Shown one piece after another: positions 31,852-38,058 of a stretch of 38,976 nucleotides of DNA. The stretch is from a virus, in IMG/VR virus record IMGVR_UViG_3300022891_000006, positions 1-38,976 of that record; one strand, written 5' to 3'. The notes beneath the pieces are model-generated. The model was not told the DNA's origin. It did no database searches and saw nothing but the letters and a program-made list of their open reading frames with translations. Position numbers and translations under genes: made by a program. Positions within the stretch are counted from its first letter, which is position 1. Every line of letters starts with the position of its first letter.

Positions 31852-31856
31852 CCCGC

Positions 31857-31892
31857 TTGACAACCGCCGACAAGTCGTGCAATGATTGCACC
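31857..31892 (+). promoter_or_regulatory. Leaderless promoter/operator cassette, copy 8
   Basis: TTGACA (31857-31862), 18 bases, AATGAT (31881-31886), TGCACC, ATG 31893. Confidence 0.8.
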
Positions 31893-32156
31893 ATGACGAC
31901 GACAGAGATCACCCCAGGCATGTTCGACATTCGCATCAGCAACAGCGGCGATTGGTCCATCACGACCGCTGCAACTCTCACCGACGCGCAGGCCAAGGTG
32001 ATCACCTGGCGCGCGAACCCCGCCGACGTCGTGCTCGGCGCGTACGTGCAGGTCTCCGACGCTGGCGGGCTGCGCATCGGCCACCTCTCCCGGGCGACCT
32101 ATCACAACCCGTGGGCGCAGACCCCGTACGTGATCTGCGAACTGGAGTTGATGTGA
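31893..32156 (+). CDS. Small early-type protein, MTTT family
   Basis: 87 residues: MTTTEITPGMFDIRISNSGD followed by WSITTAATLTDAQAKVITWR, VVLGAYVQVSDAGGLRIGHL and YVICELELM. Mixed alpha/beta with one central helix; could be a single compact domain. Unknown. No terminator after it: the next cassette's TTGACA begins 1 base after the TGA, so readthrough transcription into the next gene is likely. Confidence 0.8.
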   Translation: MTTTEITPGMFDIRISNSGDWSITTAATLTDAQAKVITWRANPADVVLGAYVQVSDAGGLRIGHLSRATYHNPWAQTPYVICELELM

Positions 32157-32157
32157 G

Positions 32158-32193
32158 TTGACAACTCCCCGCATCGTGTGCAATGATTGCACC
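32158..32193 (+). promoter_or_regulatory. Leaderless promoter/operator cassette, copy 9
   Basis: TTGACA (32158-32163), 18 bases, AATGAT (32182-32187), TGCACC, ATG 32194. Confidence 0.8.
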
Positions 32194-32463
32194 ATGACGA
32201 CGACAGAGACCATCACCCGCAACGACGCCGAGAACTTCCTGCGCAACACCGCACTGGTCAACCTGAGCGGCATGATCGGCACCCCACATGCCGGTCGCTA
32301 CACCTTGCACGAGGCACTCGGCGAACTCGGCCGGTGTAACGGCGTGTTCCAGATCGAGAGCCTCAACGGCCTGCACGTCCTCAAGGCGACCAGTGACAAC
32401 GGACAGCACCGCTGGTACGTGCACACCGACGAAAACCTCGTGCCCCGCAACCCATGGGCGTAG
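32194..32463 (+). CDS. Small early-type protein, MTTT family
   Basis: 89 residues: MTTTETITRNDAENFLRNTA, a helix (YTLHEALGELGRCNG), then beta strands (VFQIESLNGLHVLKATSDNG, HRWYVHTDENLVP). Not recognised. Last gene of the plus block; it converges on the HNH gene with a shared 16-bp hairpin. Confidence 0.8.
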   Translation: MTTTETITRNDAENFLRNTALVNLSGMIGTPHAGRYTLHEALGELGRCNGVFQIESLNGLHVLKATSDNGQHRWYVHTDENLVPRNPWA

Positions 32464-32486
32464 GCTCGGTATCCGCTGCTGAACGA

Positions 32487-32527
32487 GACGACGCGCTCTG
32501 ACTCCCGATGGGTCAGAGCGCGTCGTC
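32487..32527. terminator. Bidirectional terminator between convergent genes
   Basis: GACGACGCGCTCTGAC (32487-32502) pairs perfectly with GTCAGAGCGCGTCGTC (32512-32527), 9-base loop. It ends the plus block and overlaps the last codons of the minus-strand HNH gene. Confidence 0.75.
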
Positions 32528-32860
32528 GTATGCGGGGTCATACGGCGGATCGCTGCCAAGGTTGCATGACCGGTGCGTCATGTCGCTGAGTTTCGCCGTC
32601 CGGTCATCACGCAACGCGATGATGTGGTGCAGGTCCAGCGGCTGACCCTTGCGCATCTTCCGGCCGCAGATCGCGCACGCGCGGCCATAGGCGCGCGGCA
32701 GGAGCCTCGCCCGCTTGACCCGGTGCTCATAGTCGTACCCGCGTGCGCTGGCGCTTCCACGGGCAACCTCGCGCGCCGTGGCGCACTTCTCACACCGGCC
32801 CGCGCGCACCGCGACGGCAGTGCACCCCTCCTGATTGCACACTGCCGTCGCGCGCGGCAT
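32513..32860 (-). CDS. HNH endonuclease
   Basis: 115 residues. An N-terminal zinc-knuckle-like pair (CNQEGC about residues 8-13, CEKC about 24-27) is followed by a basic helix and an HNH core: CAICGRKM, LDLHHIIALRDD (catalytic His pair) and HRSCNLG. Metal-dependent DNA nicking or cutting; in HK97-like phages such enzymes may aid packaging cleavage, and free-standing ones can be homing nucleases. Here it is far from the terminase in gene order. ATG at 32860 shares a base with the upstream TGA. Confidence 0.85.
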   Translation of the reverse strand: MPRATAVCNQEGCTAVAVRAGRCEKCATAREVARGSASARGYDYEHRVKRARLLPRAYGRACAICGRKMRKGQPLDLHHIIALRDDRTAKLSDMTHRSCNLGSDPPYDPAYDDAL

Positions 32861-33444
32861 CAGACCAGCAACCCCGTGTCGACGTCCATGGTCTGCGCGG
32901 ACTCGCGCCACTTGCCGAGTTCACGCGCGCCGACCAGAGCGAACGGCACCCCCGGGGGTGCTGACACCCGGCCCTCCTCGAACTTGCCCGCGACCCACAG
33001 ACCCTGCAGCCGCACCCAGCCCTGCGGCCGGTGCGCGTACGCCAGGATCATGACCGAGTGCACCGGCTCGCGCTCGGTCCATCCCACGGTCTTCATCGCA
33101 GGTCGGCCGGTAGGGGTCTCCTCGCCGGTCGGTTCCTTGATCGCATCCATTTTCGTGGTGCCATCATTGTTTACTTCCCAGCCGTAGGCGTAATTCGCTT
33201 TCAACGTCCATCCAGGTAATGCGATGAATGATTTAGCGAATGTCAATGCACCGTCCGGCATATCCACATCACCGACAATGGTCTTTACCTTGCCGGTGCG
33301 TGTCATTGTCGTGACGAAAGCAATGGGCCGAGCCCGCACCAATGGTTCCGGATGAACAGGCTCGACCCACGGCTCCCGCTTTTCCCAGACGCGCTCGGTA
33401 GTGACGACGACATCATCAATGTCATCGATGTGATCACCCAACAA
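32860..33444 (-). CDS. Unknown protein, 194 residues
   Basis: Mixed alpha/beta with RPIAFVTTMTRTGKVKTIVG, AKSFIALPGWTLKANYAYGW, then EREPVHSVMILAYAHRPQGW and a Pro-rich turn (VSAPPGVPFALVGARELGKW). No family recognised. The start is TTG at 33444 or 33441 with GGAG 9 bases before; it overlaps the end of the membrane protein gene by 11 bases. The codon use between 33130 and 33330 is less GC-rich than neighbours. Confidence 0.7.
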   Translation of the reverse strand: MLGDHIDDIDDVVVTTERVWEKREPWVEPVHPEPLVRARPIAFVTTMTRTGKVKTIVGDVDMPDGALTFAKSFIALPGWTLKANYAYGWEVNNDGTTKMDAIKEPTGEETPTGRPAMKTVGWTEREPVHSVMILAYAHRPQGWVRLQGLWVAGKFEEGRVSAPPGVPFALVGARELGKWRESAQTMDVDTGLLV

Positions 33445-33640
33445 TGCGGATCACTCCGAACGTCGTGAAGATCACGATCACTACGAGCAGAGCGATCACG
33501 GCGACCCGCATCGGGCCGATGTCGTCGTGATCGCTGTCGCCGGACCGGTCTGATCGCTGATCGCTGGTCACATCGTTAGCGAGCGGCCAGAGCCGATCGT
33601 TACGGTCCGGCTGATCGCTAAGCGACCGGCTGTTCTGCAT
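33434..33640 (-). CDS. Small single-pass membrane protein
   Basis: 68 residues. Hydrophilic Asp/Arg/Ser-rich N-terminal 43 residues (SDQRSDRSGDSDHDD) and a C-terminal transmembrane helix (VAVIALLVVIVIFTTFGVI). Likely tail-anchored with the N-terminus in the cytoplasm. GGAGG 6 bases before ATG 33640. The repeated Ser-Asp-Gln/Arg text comes from tandem GATCGCT words on the plus strand. Confidence 0.75.
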   Translation of the reverse strand: MQNSRSLSDQPDRNDRLWPLANDVTSDQRSDRSGDSDHDDIGPMRVAVIALLVVIVIFTTFGVIRIVG

Positions 33641-33896
33641 CGCTGACCTCCGGCTCGTACTTGTCCTTGAACCACTTGGCCCACTTGTCGAGATCGTAGA
33701 GCCGACCCATCGACAGGGGCGGAAACTCCTGATCGCTAAGTGGCCCCGGAGCGCCGTTCTGCTCCATGCGGTAGATCATGCTGCTCGCTCGGGTGTAGTC
33801 CACGCCGAGTTCGATCGCGAGTTCACTGATGCCGCCGACCCGCTTGTTACGGATGTTGGTCTTGCGGGTGACTCGCTCGGCTCGCTGTCGGGCCAT
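33618..33896 (-). CDS. Helix-turn-helix DNA-binding protein (AlpA/excisionase-like)
   Basis: 92 residues. GGISELAIELGVDYTRASSMIYRM forms an HTH (read as helix ISELAIELG, turn VD, recognition helix YTRASSMIYRM), and FPPLSMGRLYDLDKWAKWF resembles the wing of small AlpA/Xis/MerR-like phage regulators. It could regulate phage promoters; it is the only DNA-binding regulator-like protein in the window, so it is a candidate for the GTGCA-N5-TGCAC operator. ATG at 33896 has GGAG 8 bases upstream; GTG at 33905 would be too near. It overlaps the upstream gene by 121 bases. Confidence 0.7.
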   Translation of the reverse strand: MARQRAERVTRKTNIRNKRVGGISELAIELGVDYTRASSMIYRMEQNGAPGPLSDQEFPPLSMGRLYDLDKWAKWFKDKYEPEVSDAEQPVA

Positions 33897-34138
33897 GGTG
33901 GGCACTCCTCAGGTTCGGGGGGATCGCTGGCGTGGTGACCTGACATAGCGATCAGCCACTTCTTGAACGTGATCATGGTGTGGTGCGGGTACTCGGCCCA
34001 CTCGGGCGTGCCGGGTCCGTAGAGCCCAACACCGTCCTCGCGGGTCTGTTCGTCAGCGAGGCGGGCGGCGTAGTACGCGGCCATGAATTCCCGGTGGTAC
34101 CGGGAGACCTTCCGCGTCGTCTTCCGCTCGTATCGCAT
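33776..34138 (-). CDS. Basic early-type protein with variant leaderless start
   Basis: 120 residues. N-terminal 65 residues are basic and aromatic (RYERKTTRKVSRYHREFMAA, YPHHTMITFKKWLIAMSGHH); after residue 80 the chain becomes Ser/Pro-rich low-complexity, because it overlaps the HTH gene in another frame. The start ATG 34138 is fixed by a variant cassette (34139-34173). The true protein may be shorter, or a -1/+1 shift could join it to the HTH frame; neither is shown. Confidence 0.65.
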   Translation of the reverse strand: MRYERKTTRKVSRYHREFMAAYYAARLADEQTREDGVGLYGPGTPEWAEYPHHTMITFKKWLIAMSGHHASDPPEPEECPPWPDSEPSESPARPTSVTSGSAASVNSRSNSAWTTPERAA

Positions 34139-34173
34139 GGTGCAATGTTTGCACGTTGTTGAGGACTTGTCAA
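34139..34173 (-). promoter_or_regulatory. Variant leaderless cassette, 17-base spacer
   Basis: Minus-strand TTGACA (34173-34168), 17 bases, AAACAT (34150-34145), TGCACC, ATG 34138. Palindrome GTGCAAACATTGCAC (34140-34154) keeps both half-sites; centre and first codons (ATGCGATACG) differ from the canonical copies. Confidence 0.7.
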
Positions 34174-34646
34174 CTCACCCCGGGCACGGTCGGCGGACCC
34201 ATCGAACCGTCGTGCGGCGCGGTGCCGCTGAGCACGTCCATCACATGCTTGGGCAGCGGCTGAACGTAAGGGCGCTGCAGCGGCGCTGTGGGCCGCCCTG
34301 AAGGGCTCGCAGGGTCCGCCTCGGTATAGATGGTCCCGACGTCCACGAAACGGCCTCCACGCCCCCGCCAGACGCCGCGCACGCGCCGTCCCACCTGATG
34401 CCTTCGGCTGGCGAGGACAACACGAACCACGCAGCCAGTCACGAGGTCATGACAGAACCATGTCCGCATCCCGGTCAAGGCCGGTCCCGAAGACCAGACG
34501 GGGCCACGGCGGGGGGATTCTCCCCCGTCCGCATGGATCTCCAGCCAGAGCAGCCCGTCCCCCGGTTCCGGCGCGAACTTCCGGCCCTTGATCACCCCAC
34601 GCTCGGGCCTGGCCAGCAGTCGGCGTGCGTCGTCCGCGCTGGTCAT
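34170..34646 (-). CDS. Unknown basic protein, 158 residues
   Basis: MTSADDARRLLARPERGVIK then EPGDGLLWLEIHADGGES, MRTWFCHDLVTGCVVRVVLAS and an Arg-rich loop (RRVRGVWRGRGGRFVDVG). Not recognised. ATG at 34646 overlaps the upstream stop as ATGA; the frame open to 34778 is a shadow of the neighbour. Its last codons overlap the -35 region of the variant cassette. Part of a three-gene unit with the two NUMOD4-like genes. Confidence 0.65.
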   Translation of the reverse strand: MTSADDARRLLARPERGVIKGRKFAPEPGDGLLWLEIHADGGESPRRGPVWSSGPALTGMRTWFCHDLVTGCVVRVVLASRRHQVGRRVRGVWRGRGGRFVDVGTIYTEADPASPSGRPTAPLQRPYVQPLPKHVMDVLSGTAPHDGSMGPPTVPGVS

Positions 34647-34888
34647 GAGCCGAAAGTCTCGGCGACAAGCGCCGAAACGTCGCGAATCACGGGCACGTTG
34701 TTCAGCCAGAGCCTGACCCGTTCGCGGCCATCGCTGGTGTGCTTGAGTGGCACGGGACGTGGTTCCTTCGCAACCCAAGTACCGTCGCGAAGTTGCAGGC
34801 GCGTGCCGATGTGCCTGACCTGGCCTTCTTCGTTGATCTGGTAGACCCCGCGAGAGTCAGCGATGTCTCGCCACTCGGCGGCGGTCAC
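34643..34888 (-). CDS. NUMOD4-like protein, short
   Basis: 81 residues. EWRDIADSRGVYQINEEGQVRHIG matches the NUMOD4 pattern (W-[KR]-x-I-x(4)-Y-x-[IV]-[SN]-x-x-G-x-[IV]-[RK]), and VSALVAETFG resembles the linker that normally leads to an HNH domain (given in pieces). No HNH residues follow: the chain ends there. NUMOD motifs bind DNA in homing nucleases, so this may be a stand-alone DNA-binding module or a nuclease remnant. GTG start overlaps the upstream gene as GTGA. Confidence 0.7.
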   Translation of the reverse strand: MTAAEWRDIADSRGVYQINEEGQVRHIGTRLQLRDGTWVAKEPRPVPLKHTSDGRERVRLWLNNVPVIRDVSALVAETFGS

Positions 34889-35328
34889 AGGGTGATCCCG
34901 TGCTTCGCGGCGGCCTTGAGTGCCGCGTCAGTGGGCTTTCGTTCCACCCGCTTGCGCAGTTCGATGTTGTCGGCCCGGTAGTTCGCCGGATCGGCCCGGT
35001 AGGCGTCGACCTCGGCCTTCAGTTCGACTGAGCCTTCGACCAGTAGGTATTGGTGCGTCTTGGGGTCGATGGGTCCGTGAAAAGCCTGGCCGACCACGTC
35101 GGCGAGGTTGCGCCGAACGCGCTGACCATCCACGGACATCTCGGCCATCAGGAAGCCGGAGAGCGAGCGCATCGGCTTGATCAACTTCGGAGGCACTTGC
35201 CGGTGAGTCATGCCGGTCTCGGGGTCGACCCAGAGCGGCAGGCCGAGGCGGCGCAACTGCCCCTGATCACTGACCTCATACCGCCCGTTGGTGTCTGGGA
35301 TGGTCTGCCATCGTGGTGTTTTGCTCAT
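34885..35328 (-). CDS. NUMOD4-like protein, long
   Basis: 147 residues. PRWQTIPDTNGRYEVSDQG and QLRRLG form a NUMOD4-like motif; LADVVGQAFHGP is the LV.AF-type linker; the C-terminal ANYRADNIELRKRVERKPTD is basic and helical. As in its neighbour, HNH catalytic residues are absent. The two are probably paralogues. ATG 35328 has no good ribosome site; TGCTAGCAT then CCGTCC directly before ATG suggests an extended -10 and leaderless start as in the repeated cassettes. Confidence 0.7.
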   Translation of the reverse strand: MSKTPRWQTIPDTNGRYEVSDQGQLRRLGLPLWVDPETGMTHRQVPPKLIKPMRSLSGFLMAEMSVDGQRVRRNLADVVGQAFHGPIDPKTHQYLLVEGSVELKAEVDAYRADPANYRADNIELRKRVERKPTDAALKAAAKHGITL

Positions 35329-35343
35329 GGACGGATGCTAGCA
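35329..35343 (-). promoter_or_regulatory. Possible extended -10 leaderless promoter
   Basis: Minus-strand TGC-TAGCAT followed by CCGTCC and ATG 35328, the same geometry (TGN plus hexamer, six bases, ATG) as the canonical cassettes, but without a clear -35 box or palindrome. Confidence 0.4.
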
Positions 35344-35401
35344 GACGTCCTGTATATCCTCGCCCCCCGTTCGCCCCCTCGTGCACGCTTGCCCCCCCTC
35401 C

Positions 35402-35554
35402 TGACCTGCGGAAACGTCCGAAAATCGAGAAGTTGATGTTGCAAAAAAATCAACCGTACACGAATGTACGGATGACCCTATATATCCATTCGTGTACGGT
35501 TAAATTAAAATTCATGATCCACAGAGGTTTTTATGTGTAGCGACCTGCGGAAAC
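35402..35554. repeat. Direct repeats CGACCTGCGGAAACG-type flanking AT-rich island
   Basis: GACCTGCGGAAACG occurs at 35403-35416 and 35541-35554, both next to CCCCCCTC runs. The repeats bracket the only strongly AT-rich segment of the window. Confidence 0.6.
35432..35535. other. AT-rich divergent island with 15-bp perfect inverted repeat
   Basis: Between divergent genes. Contains GTTGAT...ATCAAC (35432-35453) around an A7 tract, AACCGTACACGAATG (35452-35466) with its perfect inverted copy CATTCGTGTACGGTT (35487-35501), an inner CGTACA-CGAA-TGTACG, CTATATATC at the centre, then TTAAATTAAAATT and TGATCCACA, a 7 of 9 match to a DnaA box. No gene. Candidate replication origin, partition site or master operator; inference. 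Confidence 0.45.
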
Positions 35555-35656
35555 GAGGGTTCTGCCCCCCCCTCGCCCCCCTAAGATCATTTGCCCCCTA
35601 CGGTTCCGTAAGTTACCGACCGTCAACCCTCAACCTCTACCTGAGGGTCAGAGTTC

Positions 35657-35682
35657 TTGACAGTTTGGTGCATACTGTGCAC
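35657..35682 (+). promoter_or_regulatory. Variant GTGCA-N5-TGCAC operator at a divergent gene
   Basis: Palindrome GTGCATACTGTGCAC (35668-35682) directly abuts ATG 35683. TTGACA (35657-35662) is only 5 bases before the palindrome instead of 14, so it cannot serve as -35 with the usual spacing; TGCATACT may act as an extended -10. Half-sites match the canonical operator exactly. Confidence 0.55.
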
Positions 35683-35973
35683 ATGACTGACCAGACGCGA
35701 CCGACCGTGAGGGTGCCCGTGCCACCCCCGCGCTCTCCGGCGCGCGCCGACTGGGCCGGACGGATCGAGGCACTGCGCGGCCAGCGGGTCTACGTCGCCA
35801 ACGAGGCCGAGGTGTTCCGGGGGTTCTACGCCTGGTCCGAACTGGACGAGGACGCCGAGGGGTTCCTCTGGGTCGAGGTGGTGCCCGAGGTGGAGTGGTG
35901 GGCGTTCCGGCTGCTCGGCCACACGCCTCTCAACGTGGTGCGCTGGCCTGCGGGAGCGGTCTGGCTGGACTGA
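35683..35973 (+). CDS. Small Trp-rich protein, unknown
   Basis: 96 residues: Pro/Arg-rich start MTDQTRPTVRVPVPPPRSPA, then WAGRIEALRGQRVYVANEAE, FYAWSELDEDAEGFLWVEVV and VEWWAFRLLGHTPLNVVRWP. A small beta domain with several Trp. Not recognised. Start at 35683 abuts the variant operator and is probably leaderless; the frame open to 35533 runs through the AT-rich island and CCC tracts. Followed by a strong terminator. Confidence 0.75.
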   Translation: MTDQTRPTVRVPVPPPRSPARADWAGRIEALRGQRVYVANEAEVFRGFYAWSELDEDAEGFLWVEVVPEVEWWAFRLLGHTPLNVVRWPAGAVWLD

Positions 35974-36002
35974 TCGGATTTATCCCGCCGTGGCCCCACG
36001 AA

Positions 36003-36045
36003 AAAGCCCCGGAAAGCGACCACCTGCGTCGTCTTCCGGGGCTTT
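36003..36045 (+). terminator. Terminator, 12-bp perfect stem
   Basis: AAAGCCCCGGAA (36003-36014) pairs with TTCCGGGGCTTT (36034-36045), 19-base loop; A-run before and TTT at the end make it usable from both strands. Confidence 0.8.
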
Positions 36046-36188
36046 CCATTGTCTGTCCAGCCAGCACCCAGACCTTGATCGTTTGCGGGCCGCTGACTAC
36101 GGCGACCCCTTGAAGTGAACCGGGGACGCCTCCGTCAGCGTACCTGAACTGTCAAATGTCTCAACCTCAGGCTGAGGGTCACTGTTCG

Positions 36189-36225
36189 CCCGTTGACTAC
36201 TCCGGGGGTCGAGGGGGGCTGTCCG
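36189..36225. repeat. Direct repeat left of endonuclease VII-like gene
   Basis: CCCGTTGACTACTCCGGGGG then TC, one variable base, AGGGGGGCTGTCC. The second copy is at 36698-36734, about 510 bases away, with a single difference. The repeat supplies the last codons of the nuclease gene (SPPRPPE and stop). Confidence 0.8.
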
Positions 36226-36655
36226 TGCGTGCCTGGTGCTTGCGCAGGTATTCGATGGCGAGCATGAGACCTTCGATCGAGTCACCGAAGGCTCCGAGTG
36301 CGACGTTGCATCGAGTGCAGAGCAAGCCGCGCACGATGCCTGTTGCGTGGTCATGGTCAACAACCAGTCCGTTTTGTGCCAGCAGTTCGTGGAAGTCATC
36401 ACAGATCGCGCAGTGACCCTCCTGCTCCTCGTAGAACGCTAGATACTCCGGCCATGAGAGCCCGTAGGTGCGCCTGACGTGGCCTTTCATGCGAGTCAGC
36501 CGGTGCTTCTCGGGGTTGGCCGCCCGGTACTCAGCCGTGATGTCGCGGTGACAGTCCTTGCAGTTGGACATCCGATCGAACTTCATCCCCTTCTGCTTGT
36601 AGAACGCAGAAACGGGCTTGACCTGCTCACATCGCTTGCATTCCTTGGATCTCAT
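36197..36655 (-). CDS. Endonuclease VII-like recombination nuclease
   Basis: 152 residues. Endonuclease VII signature: CAICDD near residue 82, LVVDHDHATGIVRGLLCTRCN near 96-116 (D-H-D-H, C-x2-C pairs; shown in part) and LGAFGDSIEGLMLAIEYL. An N-terminal Cys-rich motif (CKRCEQVKPVSAFY, CKDCHRD) precedes it, as in many actinophage copies. T4 endonuclease VII resolves branched DNA before packaging; many relatives behave as homing enzymes. Flanked by the 37-bp direct repeats, one of which overlaps its 3' end. ATG 36655 has weak AGGATTTAGG upstream. Confidence 0.85.
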   Translation of the reverse strand: MRSKECKRCEQVKPVSAFYKQKGMKFDRMSNCKDCHRDITAEYRAANPEKHRLTRMKGHVRRTYGLSWPEYLAFYEEQEGHCAICDDFHELLAQNGLVVDHDHATGIVRGLLCTRCNVALGAFGDSIEGLMLAIEYLRKHQARTDSPPRPPE

Positions 36656-36697
36656 GCCTAAATCCTAGCACCCAGAATTTAGACATCCCCTGGACCA

Positions 36698-36734
36698 CCC
36701 GTTGACTACTCCGGGGGTCCAGGGGGGCTGTCCC
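36698..36734. repeat. Direct repeat right of endonuclease VII-like gene
   Basis: Second copy of the 36189-36225 repeat. It starts just after the stop of the minus-strand gene at 36736 and precedes the nuclease ATG by about 40 bases. Confidence 0.8.
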
Positions 36735-36735
36735 G

Positions 36736-37242
36736 TCAGGCTTGCTCGAACAGCGAGACCTCTTTGACCGCGAAGGTGTCGGTCGAGAACTTGTGCAGCA
36801 CGGTGACCGCCGACTCGGCACCGGCCCGGTCGAGGCAGATGCCGACCGGGTACTCGTCGTAGCCGCGCACCAGCAGGAAGCCGACCGGGTCACCGTCAGC
36901 CTCGGCGACCGGCCGGGCAACGCCGATCTTGTGCTCGGTGAACCGGTCGCTGAGGGCGGCGAACCGGTCCTCGTCGTGGCCGAGGTCGCCGTCGCTCAAG
37001 TACTGGATCTTGTTGAGCATCCACTCCATGTCGGCGTTCGGGACCTGGATGCTGTCGGCCACCGGCGTGGCCACGAACGGCTCCTGCGGGCCGACCATGG
37101 CCGTCCGCAGCCGCTCGTAGGCGGCGACACCGTCGTCACCGAGGAACTCGTCGGCCAGGTCGCCGATCTTGCTGAACAGGGTGCGGATGTCGTTCGCGTC
37201 TACCTGGATCATGGTGTCCATCTCCTTGTTCGTCGTCGTCAT
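36736..37242 (-). CDS. MTTT-family protein on minus strand, 168 residues
   Basis: MTTTNKEMDTMIQVDANDIRT then helical LFSKIGDLADEFLGDDGVAAY, PNADMEWMLNKIQYLSDGDL and a beta C-terminus VGFLLVRGYDEYPVGICLDR with FAVKEVSLFEQA. Not recognised. Start 37242 is fixed by the canonical cassette on the minus strand; the frame open to 37278 would translate the promoter. The 37-bp repeat follows its stop. Confidence 0.8.
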   Translation of the reverse strand: MTTTNKEMDTMIQVDANDIRTLFSKIGDLADEFLGDDGVAAYERLRTAMVGPQEPFVATPVADSIQVPNADMEWMLNKIQYLSDGDLGHDEDRFAALSDRFTEHKIGVARPVAEADGDPVGFLLVRGYDEYPVGICLDRAGAESAVTVLHKFSTDTFAVKEVSLFEQA

Positions 37243-37278
37243 GGTGCAATCATTGCACGGATGCCGACGAGTTGTCAA
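37243..37278 (-). promoter_or_regulatory. Leaderless promoter/operator cassette, copy 10
   Basis: Minus-strand TTGACA (37278-37273), 18 bases, AATGAT (37254-37249), TGCACC, ATG 37242; palindrome 37244-37258. Confidence 0.8.
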
Positions 37279-37296
37279 CTCCCCCTGGACAGCAGA

Positions 37297-37326
37297 AACG
37301 CCCCGAATCCGAAGATCCGGGGCGTT
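37297..37326 (-). terminator. Hairpin terminator after 240-residue gene
   Basis: AACGCCCCG (37297-37305) pairs with CGGGGCGTT (37318-37326), with some pairing in the 12-base loop; 10 bases past the stop at 37336 on the minus strand. Confidence 0.7.
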
Positions 37327-37335
37327 GCCTGGCGC

Positions 37336-38058
37336 TCAGTCCCAGTACGCGGCCTCGCTGCCGGTCACCTCAAGCCCTGCGGCGCGCTCCAGGGCCGCTT
37401 GCCAATGTCCGGTGCTGGCAGCCACGGAGAAGTCCCTCGTGGGCCGCTCCAGGCCCAGAGCGAGCGCCAGCATGACCTGGTCGTCCATCGTGGTCTGGTA
37501 GTCCGTGACGCGGGCAGCAGGGGCCTTGATGTGCAGCCAGCCGTACGCGGTGCCGGTACTGCCGGTCACCGACCAGGTCCGGCCGGTCCGCGCCTTCAGG
37601 AACGTCTTGATCAACTTCGTGGTCGCGGTCCGGTCGTGGCTGGACAGAACGCTGTTGATCGCGGCCTGCACGCCCTTGAGCGGCATCATCACCGGCGGAA
37701 CCTCCACCGCGATGTCGTCCCGCTTCAGCCGGGCAACGAGACGCTCGCGGTCGCGCTCCAGCCGCTGCCGGTCGGCGGCGTCCTCGGTTGCCTGCCGGGC
37801 CGCGAGATCGGCGGCGTGCTGCTCCTGGCTCGCCGTCAGGAACTCGGCCGTGCCGGACAGCCGGGCCTGGGCCTTGGGTGGCAGACCGGCCGGGAGCCGG
37901 TGTGCGACGGCGATCCGCTCGTACTGCTCGCACTGCAGGTCGGTGAGTGACTGAGTGCCCTGCATGGTGTCGACTCCCATGCCTGCGAGCCGGATGAGCA
38001 ACTGCAGGTCGTCGTGGTTGATCGTTACGTCCATCGTGGTCTCCCTTGTCGTCGTCAT
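37336..38058 (-). CDS. MTTT-family protein, 240 residues, coiled coil plus conserved C-terminal part
   Basis: MTTTRETTMDVTINHDDLQ, a helix-rich N-terminus, a charged coiled coil (ATEDAADRQRLERDRERLVA, about 90-110), then FLKARTGRTWSVTGSTGTAY and GWLHIKAPAARV, a motif I have seen as conserved in actinophage proteins of unknown function. The C-terminal DFSVAASTGHWQAALERA closely resembles a segment of the 81-residue protein encoded at 38250-38495. Leaderless start at 38058; own terminator at 37297-37326. Confidence 0.8.
   Translation of the reverse strand: MTTTRETTMDVTINHDDLQLLIRLAGMGVDTMQGTQSLTDLQCEQYERIAVAHRLPAGLPPKAQARLSGTAEFLTASQEQHAADLAARQATEDAADRQRLERDRERLVARLKRDDIAVEVPPVMMPLKGVQAAINSVLSSHDRTATTKLIKTFLKARTGRTWSVTGSTGTAYGWLHIKAPAARVTDYQTTMDDQVMLALALGLERPTRDFSVAASTGHWQAALERAAGLEVTGSEAAYWD

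Noticed and set aside
27805-32194. Open frames of several early genes extend upstream through the repeated element and share a CNDCTM peptide
   Set aside because: The shared peptide is just the translated promoter/operator DNA; starts inside the promoter are incompatible with transcription from it.
36130-36180. Promoter on the minus strand in the duplicated CCTGAGG...TTGACAGTT segment
   Set aside because: No -10 at proper distance and no minus-strand gene directly downstream; kept only as a similarity to 35642-35670.
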